This document shows positions 32,579 through 43,331 of a DNA stretch of 64,000 nucleotides, piece after piece. The stretch's first letter is position 1, and each line of letters starts with the position of its first letter. The notes below the pieces were generated by a model. The model was not told the DNA's origin. It worked only from the letters and a program-made list of their open reading frames with translations, and did no database searches. The position numbers were made by a program, and so were the translations under genes. The DNA comes from Cutaneotrichosporon cavernicola (taxonomy: Eukaryota > Basidiomycota > Tremellomycetes > Trichosporonales > Trichosporonaceae), in assembly GCF_030864355.1 (NCBI RefSeq), contig NC_083398.1, positions 310,001 to 374,000 of the forward strand, written 5' to 3'.

Positions 32579-33088
32579 AAGAACGAAAACGACGAGTGAG
32601 TAGTCCGAGATCTGGACTTGCTTTGGGTCCATCTCTGATAACCAGAACCCCGGAAGCGTTCGTCGTCGATGCCACAGGCGAAGCCGCTACCCCCTACACC
32701 AATGGCTACAGAGGATACGACCCGTCCGCCTACGCGCCGGGGGTGGCGCAGGGACCGATGGGCACTCCGGGACCCTCTGATCACCGGCCGTCGCAAGGCC
32801 ACTTTCATACGATGTAGGAGAAGCGCCCGCAATCCCAGTCCTTATCTGCGGATTCCAATGAGCCGATCAGCCAGGAGACGGCTCACGCCCTCCTCCTCGC
32901 ACTCCAGAAGCACCGGTCGGAAGTCGCGGACCAGGAGCAGGATGCTGGGCCGATAGGCAGAGTTCCCCCGTCGTACAACCCAGACTGGGTGCATCTGGAA
33001 TCGGATTCGTCGGACGCAAGTCCTGTCGCCGCCACCACCCGATGAAAGCGAGGTCAACTCGGGGTACTACCCTTCCCACAAGCATTAA
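32579..33088 (+). pseudogene. Eroded cytoplasmic tail of the 31.3-kb surface protein
   Basis: Downstream of the TAG at 32576-32578 the same frame reads KNENDE, splices through a good 50-nt intron (32596-32645, CTGATAACCAG end) in phase, and continues TPEAFVVDATGEAATPYTNG to HFHTM. A second TAG follows (32815-32817), then 75 more sense codons including RVPPSYNPDWVHLESDSSD. A one-base shift near 33020-33035 leads to PPPPDESEVNSGYYPSHKH and TAA at 33086. Pro-rich tails with PPSYxPxW are typical of fungal single-pass proteins. Two nonsense codons and one frameshift point to relaxed selection. Confidence 0.6.
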
Positions 33089-34200
33089 TCCAAAATCCAA
33101 TGTACGGTATCTCGAACACTTTTTGAATAGATTCGTAGGTCCGGGCTTTCAAGGTATTGCGCGCATGTGACGTACCTTGCGACGATTGTAGTTGTCGCCT
33201 TATATTATCTTAATCACCGTCAATGACTGTCCAGGAGCACTGCAGTGACATAATGCATACCACCGTACATCTCAACTACTCGTTGGCACCATAATCACCA
33301 ACCATCGTTAGTTAGTAACGATGGCTCGCTCCCCAGTAACAATGACCAGTTGCTGTCACGTGACACTATCATGCGCCTTGTACTTCCAACGTATGTATCA
33401 CCTTATCACCTTGTCAACCCGACTACATTGGAACCACATCCACCGTCCACCGGTCTCGAGCAAACCGACTATCGGTGAATTACTATCCGTCCAAGACAAG
33501 TGCCGCCTCCCGACGCCTCTGATGGTGTCCGGTGCTGAATCGGCGCAGCGGCCAATGTGGCACCCGGCCCGTGCACACAGTTGGATGCTTGGACGGGCGC
33601 GGGCGCTACAATGTCCATATGATGCAATTATTGTCAGTCACTACGTCGCCGTAACAACCCTCTGCTTGCACTGTCACTGTCGCTGCCTGTGCACCCTCGC
33701 GCAGGAAGCCTGTCCCATATAAGCCTAGTTCTATCCATAGTTGCCTTTCAACGATGGATCAATCGTTATTCCTGCTGAATGCCTACAGGGCTCATGTCCT
33801 CATTGTACATGTACGATGCCGCGGATCGTACATAGTATCGTACAGTAGCTATCGCATCATTCCGCATTCTCTCCATAACCTCCAGCAGTTCCCTGCCTAT
33901 TGCTCCACACCACACTCTTGGGCCCGAGTGAGCCTCTCGTCAACCTGTCCGCCACTCTCGCCGGTGTGACACCCCTGCCGTGCATGTCAATTACCGCGGC
34001 ATATCCGCAGATCTATTGGTAGCTATTGTCCAGGAGGACACATTAGCAATCGGCTCTAATGGCTTTTGTTCGTAGTCATCTACAAGCAGCGATTGAGAGT
34101 GCAGCGCGTGTTGTTGGTTTATCGGCTCCATCGGCTGATCGACTGATTGGCTGAAGTCTTCACTTCTCACACATGCATCTATGCTGCAATCTAACGAAAG
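33089..34200. other. Intergenic 1.1 kb before OST1 3' end
   Basis: No gene supported. It contains an inverted repeat CCATCGTTA/TAACGATGG (33302-33310 and 33316-33324, 5-nt spacer) and TCACGTGA at 33356-33363. An open frame at 33321-33722 has no family signal. Confidence 0.45.
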
Positions 34201-35723
34201 TTACTTCTTCTCGATGTTGTAGTTCACGCGCCGGAGGAGGATGAAGAGCGTGAGCGCGGAGCCAGCGAATGCAGTCACAGCGATCGGTTTGCTAAAGCGG
34301 GCACTGAGAGGGTACGAGTACGTGACGTACACGGGCAGGGCGTGGTTTTCAGTGACGGTGCGCTTGGTAATGGTGACCTTGGGGCGGCCAATTGTGTCGA
34401 GGTACGTGCGGTGGGTAGCGTACTCGATCGAGTCGACGGCGAATGGCGCAACAACCTCGACATCAGTCGCGCCCTCGGGGAGGATGATTGTGAGCTCCTG
34501 GTTATCCACCACAACACCCTTGAGGGGCGTGAGGAAAGGCACCTCGAGCACGGCGCGGTCGCCGTCTGTGTGCAGGCTCTCATCAAGCGGCATGTCCCAT
34601 CCGACAGTGAACGAGTAGTTCCATCCGCCGAGTACGGGGTAGCGCGGGCGTAATTCGAGGGTGCCGTCCACGACGCGCTTCTTGTTGACCGCCGGCTGGC
34701 CGGGGCGGAAACGCGAGGTCGACACGTTTCCGATCACGTCGTAGTAGTACACGCTGTGGGCCGAGGGTGGGAGACGGAGCGTAAACTCCGAGAGAACCTG
34801 TGCGGGTGTACCGGCGTGGAAGCGCGACTGCTGGTGTGCGAGGCGCGAGAACTGTCCCTTGAGCCTGATGTCAGTCTAGGTTCGCCATCTAAACGGAGAG
34901 TGCCCGACTCACTTAGCTCCATCATTGAACAGCCCAACCTCGTCCTGGATGTTGAGGTTGCCCCCCCAGTACGACACCTCGGCCGCACGCTTGAGGGTGC
35001 GGATGCCGACGACGGGCTCGCGCGTCTCGTAGTGGACGTAGAACGGGGACTGCTTGGCGCTCGCGTCTGCACCAACAGTAGGCGGCACGCCGTAGAATGG
35101 ACCCAGAGTGATTGTTGAGCTGCTCTTCGTGATGTCCGAGTCGCGGACGTATGTGTTAGGAACAGTGCCATGAGAGAGAATCATGGGTGTTGGAGTGCGG
35201 ATCTTGACGCGCTCAACATCACACTTGTACGCCGAGTCGACGAGAGTGGTCTCCACCTCCCAAATCATGAACTGGGGCTCGCGCTGCTCAATCGCCTCCG
35301 GAAGTGGGCGCGCTGCGTGCGCGGTGATGACATTCAACGAGATGGTCAGGGTGTCGTCCTTGCTCATCTTGCCAACGGGCACGACTGCGGCCGGCGCACT
35401 GCCATTAGCATGCATCATGAGATGGTGACTCACTCGCCCAGACGGTCCACCTCGATGACCACCGGCTTTCCTCCAACCAGCACCTCGTACCAAGCTGGCT
35501 CGGACTCGCCAGATGCGCCCAGGGCGAGGATGTATGGTCCTGGGTCGTCGTTCAACGCCTTGACGTTGTACTGCGTCATGATGAGGGTTGTGCTGCCGCC
35601 GAGCTCGACTGTACGTGCGACAGCCGTGTTGACAAACTCTTGAGGCGCGGCGCCAGTCTCGAGGTGGCGGGCCGCCCTTGCCAGGGCGGCTGGAATGAGC
35701 GTGAGGAAGGGTAGGAGCCTCAT
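34201..35723 (-). CDS. OST1: OST1 / ribophorin I, oligosaccharyltransferase subunit (479 aa, 3 exons)
   Basis: Spliced as complement(join(34201..34864, 34913..35398, 35434..35723)), 480 codons; introns are 35 and 48 nt. A signal peptide (MRLLPFLTLIPAALARA) precedes a luminal region and one C-terminal membrane helix (ITAVTAFAGSALTLFIL-like, read as PIAVTAFAGSALTLFIL). Ribophorin I hallmarks seen: YYYDVIGNVSTS, RPRYPVLGGWNYSFTVGWD, and FLTPLKGVVVDNQELTIILPEG. It is an ER membrane subunit of the complex that transfers the dolichol-linked glycan to Asn-X-Ser/Thr. Size fits yeast Ost1 (about 476 aa). A CACGTG at 35834-35839 lies about 110 bp upstream of the start. Confidence 0.94.
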
Positions 35724-36751
35724 GTGGGCTGAGTCTAGTTGATCTTGACTTCTGTACTCTGTGAGCGAGCTCCTGCGTTGGCCATGGATTGTCGAGACAC
35801 GTCAAGCGGGGGTGGAGGTAGTTGAGAGGTGGTCACGTGGATTTACTTCCGTCGATTTAATGACATGGAATTGAATGCATATGATTCAAGTGGTGCCTTG
35901 ATAAAGAGTTGGATATCCGACATTTGATACATGGATTACCTGGATGGACGCGTCAAAGTCAGGGTAAGCATAACTACCAGACGCGATTAGACGCGCAATC
36001 CAGGGGGGAAAAAGGGTCCCTTCCCGCCTCCCCCAAAATTCCCCAAACGTTTCATTCCATTGTGATACCAATGCTTTGCTCCTTTGCTCCTTTGCTCAAC
36101 CCGCTCAACCAAGCTCTACCCGTTTCTTGTTACTTGCTACTAATCTCATGTGACAGCTTGACAGGATACGCATCTACGTAAAACATCTGCGATATGACAA
36201 GGTCATTTACAAGCAATTCTACGTTTCTTAAACTTTGTCTCGGATTCTGGATACCGCTGTTCCTCAACAAACTGTCTTGCTTTGCTCTAACTGTAGCGCG
36301 TCCCAAGGCCAAAGATACCTCCTTCGGTCAATTAAGAACCCATATTGTGTGACAATGTTATCCAGGGTTGATTCCTGTTACTTGGGAGGCCACGTGCCGT
36401 TACTTTTGACCATCGTTGGTTACCAACCTTACACTTCATCCCGCCCCGCGACCTTGTTGTTACGCGGATATGGGCGGATCAGTTTACAACCAGCCCTCGC
36501 ACCTCGCACCACGCACCACGCACCAAGCAACTTGCACCATGTGTACCCAACCAGTCATCTATATACAACCCAACATGCAAACATATAACACTCTTAACCT
36601 CATCCATCATCATCACATCCACTTCATTCTTGTCAACGTTGTAGGTTGTAGTAGCGGTAAGTAGTAGCCCGGGCATCCTCCTTGCCGGCTCCGACACTCT
36701 TTTACCTCCCACCTTCCCCCGTCTCTTCTTCCCTCGACACCATTCCTCGTC
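35724..36751. promoter_or_regulatory. Divergent OST1 / aspartic protease spacer
   Basis: About 1.03 kb between divergent starts. No gene. The strand leading into the protease has pyrimidine-rich, TATA-like AT-rich segments (CATCTATATACAACC at about 36557-36571), unusual for the GC-rich window and a plausible core promoter. Confidence 0.4.
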
Positions 36752-39142
36752 ATGTATTCTGCCGGTCTCATTACCGCCGCCTTCTCGGTTCTCGCCCTCA
36801 CCGACGCCCGCCCTACTCCGGGCGGCGCCTTCTCTGCCCCAATCAAGCTCGATAAACTCCATAACCGTAACCTTGGCGTGCGCTCAAATGGAGCCTACAA
36901 CCTGCCTATCAAGCACGATGGTGGTGGCCGTGTCCTCAACGCCCACGAAGCGCGAGACATCGCTGCTGCCAACACCAAGCACGTCAGAAGTCGCTATGAG
37001 GAGCGCGCTGAAGAGGCCGACGTTCGGTGAGTTCCAGAAGAAATGACTGTGAAGAGATGGGCCGTGTATATTTGACCGGCTTGTGAAAGCAGTCTACTCC
37101 TCCCGGACCTGAGCGACGCCGGGATTAAGAGGAGGATAAGCGCACTAGACACTTTCAGCTGTCAAGTTGCCTCGTTTTGTAACGGAGGCGAAATGGCCCC
37201 CGGCCCTCGGCCCCCGAGCTCCCTTGCACCCTCAACTGACACCAGCTTGGTTAACTGGCGTCGCGACTTCATGTACTCGGTCGACATTGAGCTCGGCACT
37301 CCTCCCCAGACCTTCACTGTACACCTTGACACAGGCTCTGCGTCGACCTACGTCATGACCAAGAACTGCTCGATTAGGGCGTGCACAACAAACAACATCC
37401 CCCTCTTGGACTTTGAAGCGTCGTCGACCTTTGAGATCTGGAACACGACTGCCCGCAAGACGTTGTCGTATGGTTCTGGCTTCGCATCCGGTGACTGGGC
37501 CAACGATACCATGGCAGTTGGCCCATTCAAGGTTGAGAAGCAGGCATTCCGTGAGCTTATCTCCGTGATCTCAGGATCTTTGGAATCGATGACAAGGTAT
37601 TGACCTCCAGTGGCTGTGTACAACACCGATTCGAGCTACGTCGGTACAAACTCCTCGGGCCTTCTCGGTCTCGGCTTCCAAGGCATCACAGGGGCCAAAG
37701 AAGTGCCTTGGTGGCAAGCCGCAATGGACCAGTGGGACGACAAGCGCTTCGGAATCTACTTGGAGCGCGCCAACCTGAACGAACATCCGCCTTCCACCCA
37801 TGGAAACTCGAGCACCGGCATGCTGCCGACACCCGGCGGCATGCTCACGCTCGGCGGAGTCGCTGAGGAGCTGTACACTGGCGAGGTCAACTACCTCCCC
37901 GTCACTGAGAAGCGCTACTGGATGGTCGACTTTGACGGCGCCAAGGTGAACGGCAAGGCCATCACCCTTACTGGCGCCAAGCGCGCTGTCTTCGACACCG
38001 GCTCAACTCTCAACTACTTTCCCGCTTCTTACGCCAAGGAATTCTTTGCCCAGATCCCCGGCGCCGTCGAGGCCCCTGAAATGGGCGACGGGATGTGGTC
38101 TGTGCCTTGCAAGACGGACACCAAGGTCCAGTTCACCTTCGGCGGTGTCGACTACGACATCTTCCCTGACGACTTCAACTTTGCCATCTACAACGAGACG
38201 GAGGGTACATGTTTGTCGCAGATCACTGGCCAGAGCCCCTTCCCCATCGCAGAGTTCTTGTTCGGCGACGCGTTCATGAAGAGCGTCTACACCATTCACC
38301 GTCCCGAGCCCGCTGCCATTGGCCTGGCCCAGCTCGTCAAGCAGGGCACGCCGTACACTGGCTGGCCAGAGTACAAGGGCAACAGCACCACTCCAGCTCC
38401 CACCACCGGAACGAACTCCAGCACCGGTGTCGAGACCCCCACTCCCTCGTCGAACAGCTCGGTCTCCCTGCCATCCACCCCTGTGTCATCTTCGAGCACG
38501 ACGCTTACTCCCTCATCCAGTACTACTCCTGTACCCTCGTCCAGCTCGTCGGCGCAACCGTCTTCTAGCTCGTCTACCACACCGTCACCTAGCTCGTCCG
38601 CTGAGCCTCTGCCGAGCTCGTCCGCTGAGCCTCTGCCGAGCTCGTCCGCTGAGCCTCTGCCGAGCTCGTCCGCCGAGCCTCTGCCGAGCTCGTCCGCTGA
38701 GCCTCTGCCGAGCTCGTCGGCTGAACCCCCGTTGAGCTCGTCCGCTGCCCCGTCGTCGAGCGCTGTGCCGGAACCATCTTCCAGCACCACTCCAGTTCCC
38801 CCGTCGAGCACCCCCGGTCCAGAGCCAACTACACCCTCCCCCTCTTCGTCCGAGGACGCATCAGCCACCGAAACCACGTCCTCCGCTGACGACTCCTCGC
38901 AGATCTCTCTGCCTTCGGCTTCAGCTACTGCCACGACCACCGGCAGCGGCCCGACTCCCAGCACCACTGAGCCCCGTCCTGATGACAGCTGGTTCCCCCT
39001 CGTCCCCTACTGGGGCGAGGACGGCAGACTCCACTGGCGCCGCCCAGGCCGCAAAGGTGGCCAGTTCGGCTGGGGCAGCTGGGGCAGCTGGGGCTGGGGC
39101 AGCCGTGGTGGCAAAGGTCGCAAGAACCACCACCATGACTAA
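36752..39142 (+). CDS. Secreted pepsin-like aspartic protease with Ser/Pro-rich tail (732 aa, 3 exons)
   Basis: Spliced as join(36752..37026, 37159..37550, 37611..39142), 733 codons. A signal peptide (MYSAGLITAAFSVLALTDA) and a propeptide lead into the A1 peptidase fold. First catalytic Asp149 lies in HLDTGSAST, flap tyrosine in LSYGSGFASGDWA, second catalytic Asp351 in VFDTGSTLNYFP. From about residue 485 the chain is Ser/Thr/Pro-rich, with a 24-nt tandem repeat coding SSSAEPLP, then Gly/Trp/Arg-rich (GWGSWGSWGWGSRGG). No GPI-type hydrophobic C-terminus or membrane helix, so probably secreted or wall-associated through its glycosylated tail. The join after exon 1 introduces two Cys in CQVASFCNGG; an alternative acceptor there is possible. 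Intron 1 is 132 nt. Confidence 0.88.
38591..38734 (+). repeat. 24-bp coding minisatellite in the protease tail
   Basis: Five near-identical copies of a 24-bp unit starting AGCTCGTCCGCTGAGCCTC (38591-38710, one silent change) plus a degenerate sixth to 38734. Each codes SSSAEPLP. Copy number is likely to vary and would change stalk length. Confidence 0.9.
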
Positions 39143-40743
39143 GTGAACGGGCTGCTGCCCGTCAATACACTTAAACCCCATCGCTTTACGGACAATACAC
39201 CTTACCCCCAACACCTAACGGACAATACAGGGCAATCTGTTATCATTACAGCTTGTACACATGGACACTTGCATAGTCACATACGTCTTGAAAGCACACA
39301 AGCTAGCAGGCCAGCCGAATGCTCCACCTGCGTGGTGCGTGGCCAGTGCTGGGACGAGTTGGGGCTGCAGTGTGCCTTTCACCAGGCCGGTTAATGGGCA
39401 CTTGTAACTGATCGCTGCTGGGTGCCAAGCCGGTATTTGCTAACTTTATGCCACTGCTGGGTACCCGAATTGCATAAGCTCATGCTCGTGCCCAAGCACG
39501 CTCTGACACGCACCCGCCGCCAGAGACCTCCCCGACGCGTAGCGTTACATGATCTCGACATGGCACGGTTCCGCGTTCCTGGTCGCTGGCTGGCGACTTG
39601 GCCAGGCACTTGGCACGCTGCGCATATGGACAAAGTCAGTTGGCGATCGAGAAAGAGTCGAGTATGTCACCTCAAGCACTACCGGTCGGTTTTACAGCAA
39701 CTGCGATACCATTCTCTCGGATACGTACAACATGGTCATGGCGACGGTGCATGGTGCATGGTGATGGAGGTGCAGGGGAAGAGGAGGGTAAAGTGCCCGG
39801 ACCTTGGTACACCCTATCCCTTCCTTCCAACCATGCCAACCAACACTCATTCTCCTTGGCACTCTGACCAACACGTCGAATCCGCTCACCCTGTGGCCTC
39901 ATTCCGCAGTCAAGCTTAGGGACGGTTTCACCAAGAACCGTCAATCGTCAAGTGCTCATTTGAGTCTTGTTGAGAGCGCGGCGAGTCCACTCAACTTGAA
40001 CATTGGTTACATGTTCGCACAAGACAAGACTGGGGCTTTGACACTGCTGCGGCGCAACACTCACCAAGTGGACTCGGAACATCTGATCTCCCTGGCTGGC
40101 TGGTGAGTTCGACCCCACATATCCCTGGCAAGCCTCTCACACGCGAGTGCTGTTGACGCCAAATCCCTGCTGACTGCTGACTTGCTAACAGCCTCGTTGA
40201 CAGCCGATCCTCAATCCGTCGTCAACGCCGGCTAGGCGAGTATCCCGATGGGCTGATTCTGCCCCGTCATGGTACAAACCACTCTCAGTCTTGGCGACAT
40301 CATGTACAATCAACACGGCCTCGGCCCGTGCACATCGACCGATCACCATATGCTTCTCACTACGCCACGTCTCCACAGAAGGGGGCGACAGGATGACAGG
40401 GTGCGCCACACTTTGCTGCTCCTTTGCATCCCTCACTGCATCTGCTACATTCAGGTCTTTACTTAACCTGAGTAGCAGCTGTCGCCAACCTCCCTCCACA
40501 ATTGATGATAGGTCGCTCACTGCTCGCCCCGATCCCGACTGCGGCGCGCGAGCCATGTCTACCTTGCATCATCCCATTCGACGCGGGCTGTTACGATTTA
40601 GGCAACCTGAATGTTGCAGCTGTAAACGCACCGGCCATACACCGCCTCCCCCATGATCCCCTTACCCCGCAGCTGGCGTGAGCCTTCATAACCCGGGGTG
40701 ATAACTCATCCTCCCCATTCCACAAACAATCAGACAAGACAAG
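39143..40743. other. Intergenic 1.6 kb
   Basis: No gene could be supported. Several overlapping frames of 60-165 codons (39422-39919, 39598-40106, 40185-40656) have poor protein-like content and mutual shadows. CCCCT-type stress elements occur near 40660-40672 just before the next gene. Confidence 0.4.
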
Positions 40744-41485
40744 ATGGGTTTCTTCGACTTCCTCAAGAAGGACGACGAGCAGAAGCAGCAGCAGCAGGTC
40801 GTCCACAACGACGGCTACCAGCAGCAGCAGGCGTACGGTCAGCAGGGCTACGCCCAGCCCGGCTCGTACCAGCACCAGGGCTACGGCAACGACGGCGGCT
40901 ACCAGCAGCACCAGCAGCAGCAGTACCAGGGTCACGGCCAGCAGTACCAGCAGGGTCATGAGCAGCAGCAGCACTACCAGCAGGGCTACGGCCAGCCTCC
41001 TGTTCAGGAGAAGAAGGGCTGGTCGAAGGGCAAGGTCGCCGCCGTTGCCGGTGGTGGTCTCGCTGCCGCGGCCGTCGTCGGCGTAGGCGCGTACCTCTAC
41101 CACGTGGGTCCTAATTCTTCCAAGCTAACAACAGGAGCACCAGGAGGACGAGGAGGAGGCTCTCGAGGCTGAGAAGGAGGCTCTTGAAGCCGAGAACAAG
41201 CGCCTTGCCGAGGAGAACGCCCGTCTCCAGGCCGAGGACGAGCAGGCCCAGGCTCAGCCCGAACCCCAGGCCCGCGCGCCGGAGGGCAAGTCGAACGAGG
41301 AATGCCAGGCTGAGCTCGATGCTTGGCAGGCGCGTCTGGATGAAGAGCAGGCCCAGCTCGACAGCGAGTGGGAGGAGAATGGGGATGACGAGAGCCTGCC
41401 CGGTCGTCAGGAGGACAAGGATGAGCGCCAGCGCCAGAAGGACCAGAAGCAGGCTGAGATGGACGAGGTCTGGGCCCAGGGTTAG
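40744..41485 (+). CDS. Gln/Tyr-rich glycine-zipper coiled-coil protein (236 aa, 2 exons)
   Basis: Spliced as join(40744..41103, 41135..41485), 237 codons; the intron is 31 nt (GTGGGT..GCTAACAACAG). Three parts are visible. Residues 1-95 begin MGFFDFLKKDDEQKQ and are then almost only Gln, Gly, Tyr and His (prion-like). Residues about 97-120 are a hydrophobic Gly/Ala stretch (KVAAVAGGGLAAAAVVGVGAYLY, read as VAAVAGGGLAAAA and VVGVGAYLYH). The rest is a highly charged coiled coil rich in EALEAEK and AELDAWQ. Fungal proteins of this style (short amphipathic MGFFDF start, QGY-rich, glycine zipper) are abundant, but no role is established that I can name. It is possibly a membrane-remodelling or stress protein. 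Confidence 0.82.
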
Positions 41486-41745
41486 CTCGACATGTAGTGA
41501 TGTGTGGATGCATAGTTGTGGCTACTGCCGACAACACGGCATGATCAATTGACTCTGGCTGTTGATAGTCAGGGTGTACAGTGAGAGAACGTATCAGTTT
41601 GAAGAGTGAATGGAGGTATTCTTGGTTACGAGTTTATCAACCCCATGACGTCAGGGAGCTACATTTACTAAATGTTGAAAGCCCGACTTCGTTCTCTTTC
41701 ATCTCATCTCATTTCATTCCCCCTCTCTCCATCTCATCTCTCATC

Positions 41746-43100
41746 ATGCCACGCTCTCCTCCAGCCCAGCTCTATCCCGAGAGCAAGGCCTTTGACACCC
41801 AGACCATCAAGGTATCCAACCTACACACAGTCTAGTGAGCGCAAAAGTGTGACCTCGACCCCGGCCTTCCCTGCACCCCCTGACCAATGCTGACCACAGT
41901 TTCTGGCAGGCCGGCAACCCAAACGGCAAGCCTGCTGTCTTTGTGTGAGATCACTCGATATCCGCACCGGCTGACAGCAGCCATGGCGGTCCAGGGGTCG
42001 GCACGTCCGTGGGCAACACCAAGTTCTTCGACCCATCTGTCTACCGTATAGTCCTGATCGACCAGCGGGGTTGTGGCAAATCGACGCCGACAGGCGAGCT
42101 GCGCGAGAACACAACCTGGGACTTGGTTTCTGATATCGAGGCAGTCCGCAAGCACCTCGGTATTGGCAAGTGGCTCGTCTTCGGAGGGTCCTGGTGAGCT
42201 AGCTTGCTTCGCATAGCTGACAACAGGGGTTCGGCGCTGTCCCTCGCTTATGCTGAGACACACCCGGACGCTGTCGCGGCACTGATCGTGCGTGGCATCT
42301 ACCTCTCGCGTCGCTCTGAACTCGACTTCACATACAAGGACGGGGCGAGCCGTGCGACCATTTTCGGACACGCTGACTCCAGATATCTTCCCCGAGACAT
42401 GGTAGCTGAGAATACAAGCCAAGCTGATCACAGGGAGCCCTTCGTCGCCCACATCCCAGAGGAAGAGCGCGGCGACCTCATGGCCGCGTACTACCACCGC
42501 CTCACGAGTGAAGACGAGGATGTGGTCATGGCTGCCGCTCTACCCTGGCAGCTGTGGGAGGATAGCCAGGCGACTCTCCTCCCCAACCCCGAGATCGCCA
42601 ACCGCGCCACGGAGGACGCGGTCGCGAACCGCGCTTGCTCGCGTCTGGAGGCGCATTACTTCTACCATGTTGTGCGTCAGCTGCGAATTCCTCTAGGAAC
42701 TGACAGCAGGGCTTCATGGAGGATGGATACCTGATCAAGGAGGAGAACATTGCGAGGATGTGCGTCCGCTGCTCGTGATTTGATATACAGCTGACGACAG
42801 CCGCAACATCCCGGCAGTCGCTATCCAGGGCCGGTACGACATCATCTGCCCAGTGAGTTGTCGAAAAGGGATACAGCTCCAGTAGGTTCACGAGCTGACA
42901 ACAAGCCGCGCTCAGCGTACGACCTCAAGAAGGCATGGGGCGACTCGCTCAACCTCAACATCGTTCCAGATGCAGGCCACGTCGCCTCCGAGCCTGGTAT
43001 CGCGACGGCTCTCAAGGCGGTAGGTGTAGAGGCAGCTCATGGGATCGTCAGCTGACCGCAGGCGACGGACAAGTTCGGGCGCGAGCTGGAGTGGAAGTAG
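41746..43100 (+). CDS. Prolyl aminopeptidase-like alpha/beta hydrolase (327 aa, 10 exons)
   Basis: Spliced as join(41746..41834, 41900..41944, 41981..42193, 42227..42351, 42383..42401, 42434..42671, 42710..42759, 42801..42852, 42906..43019, 43062..43100), 328 codons. Peptidase S33 landmarks: HGGPGVGT (oxyanion loop), DQRGCGKSTP, nucleophile Ser in GGSWGSALSLAYAETHP, acid Asp in GRYDIICPP, His in DAGHVASEP. It would remove N-terminal proline from peptides in the cytosol; no signal peptide. Exon 5 is 19 nt between introns of 31 and 32 nt, and is needed to read SHIFPETWEPFVAHIP. Nine introns, all 31-65 nt, most ending CTGACnnCAG. The exon 6 donor at 42672 is preferred over one 3 nt earlier because it keeps family spacing before GFMEDG. 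Confidence 0.92.
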
Positions 43101-43331
43101 ATTTGATCGAGATGAGGATGACAATGTATCACTGTAGCTCAGATATCTGCAACGCACACATGCGCTTGCTTGCCGCTTCGCAGGTAGATCGAAGCAAAAG
43201 CTAGTCGCCGACGGAGATTCGAAGTGTGTCACCTCCACCTGGTGGAGGTCTGTTGACGATCTTGAATCTTGAATGGCGGCTCAACTTCACTCCATCCGCC
43301 ATCTGTCATCTGTCACAATCGCACTGCCAGT

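Noticed and set aside
38296..38967. Gly/Asp/Glu repeat frame opposite the protease tail
   Set aside because: It exists only because the 24-bp coding repeat has no stops in reverse.
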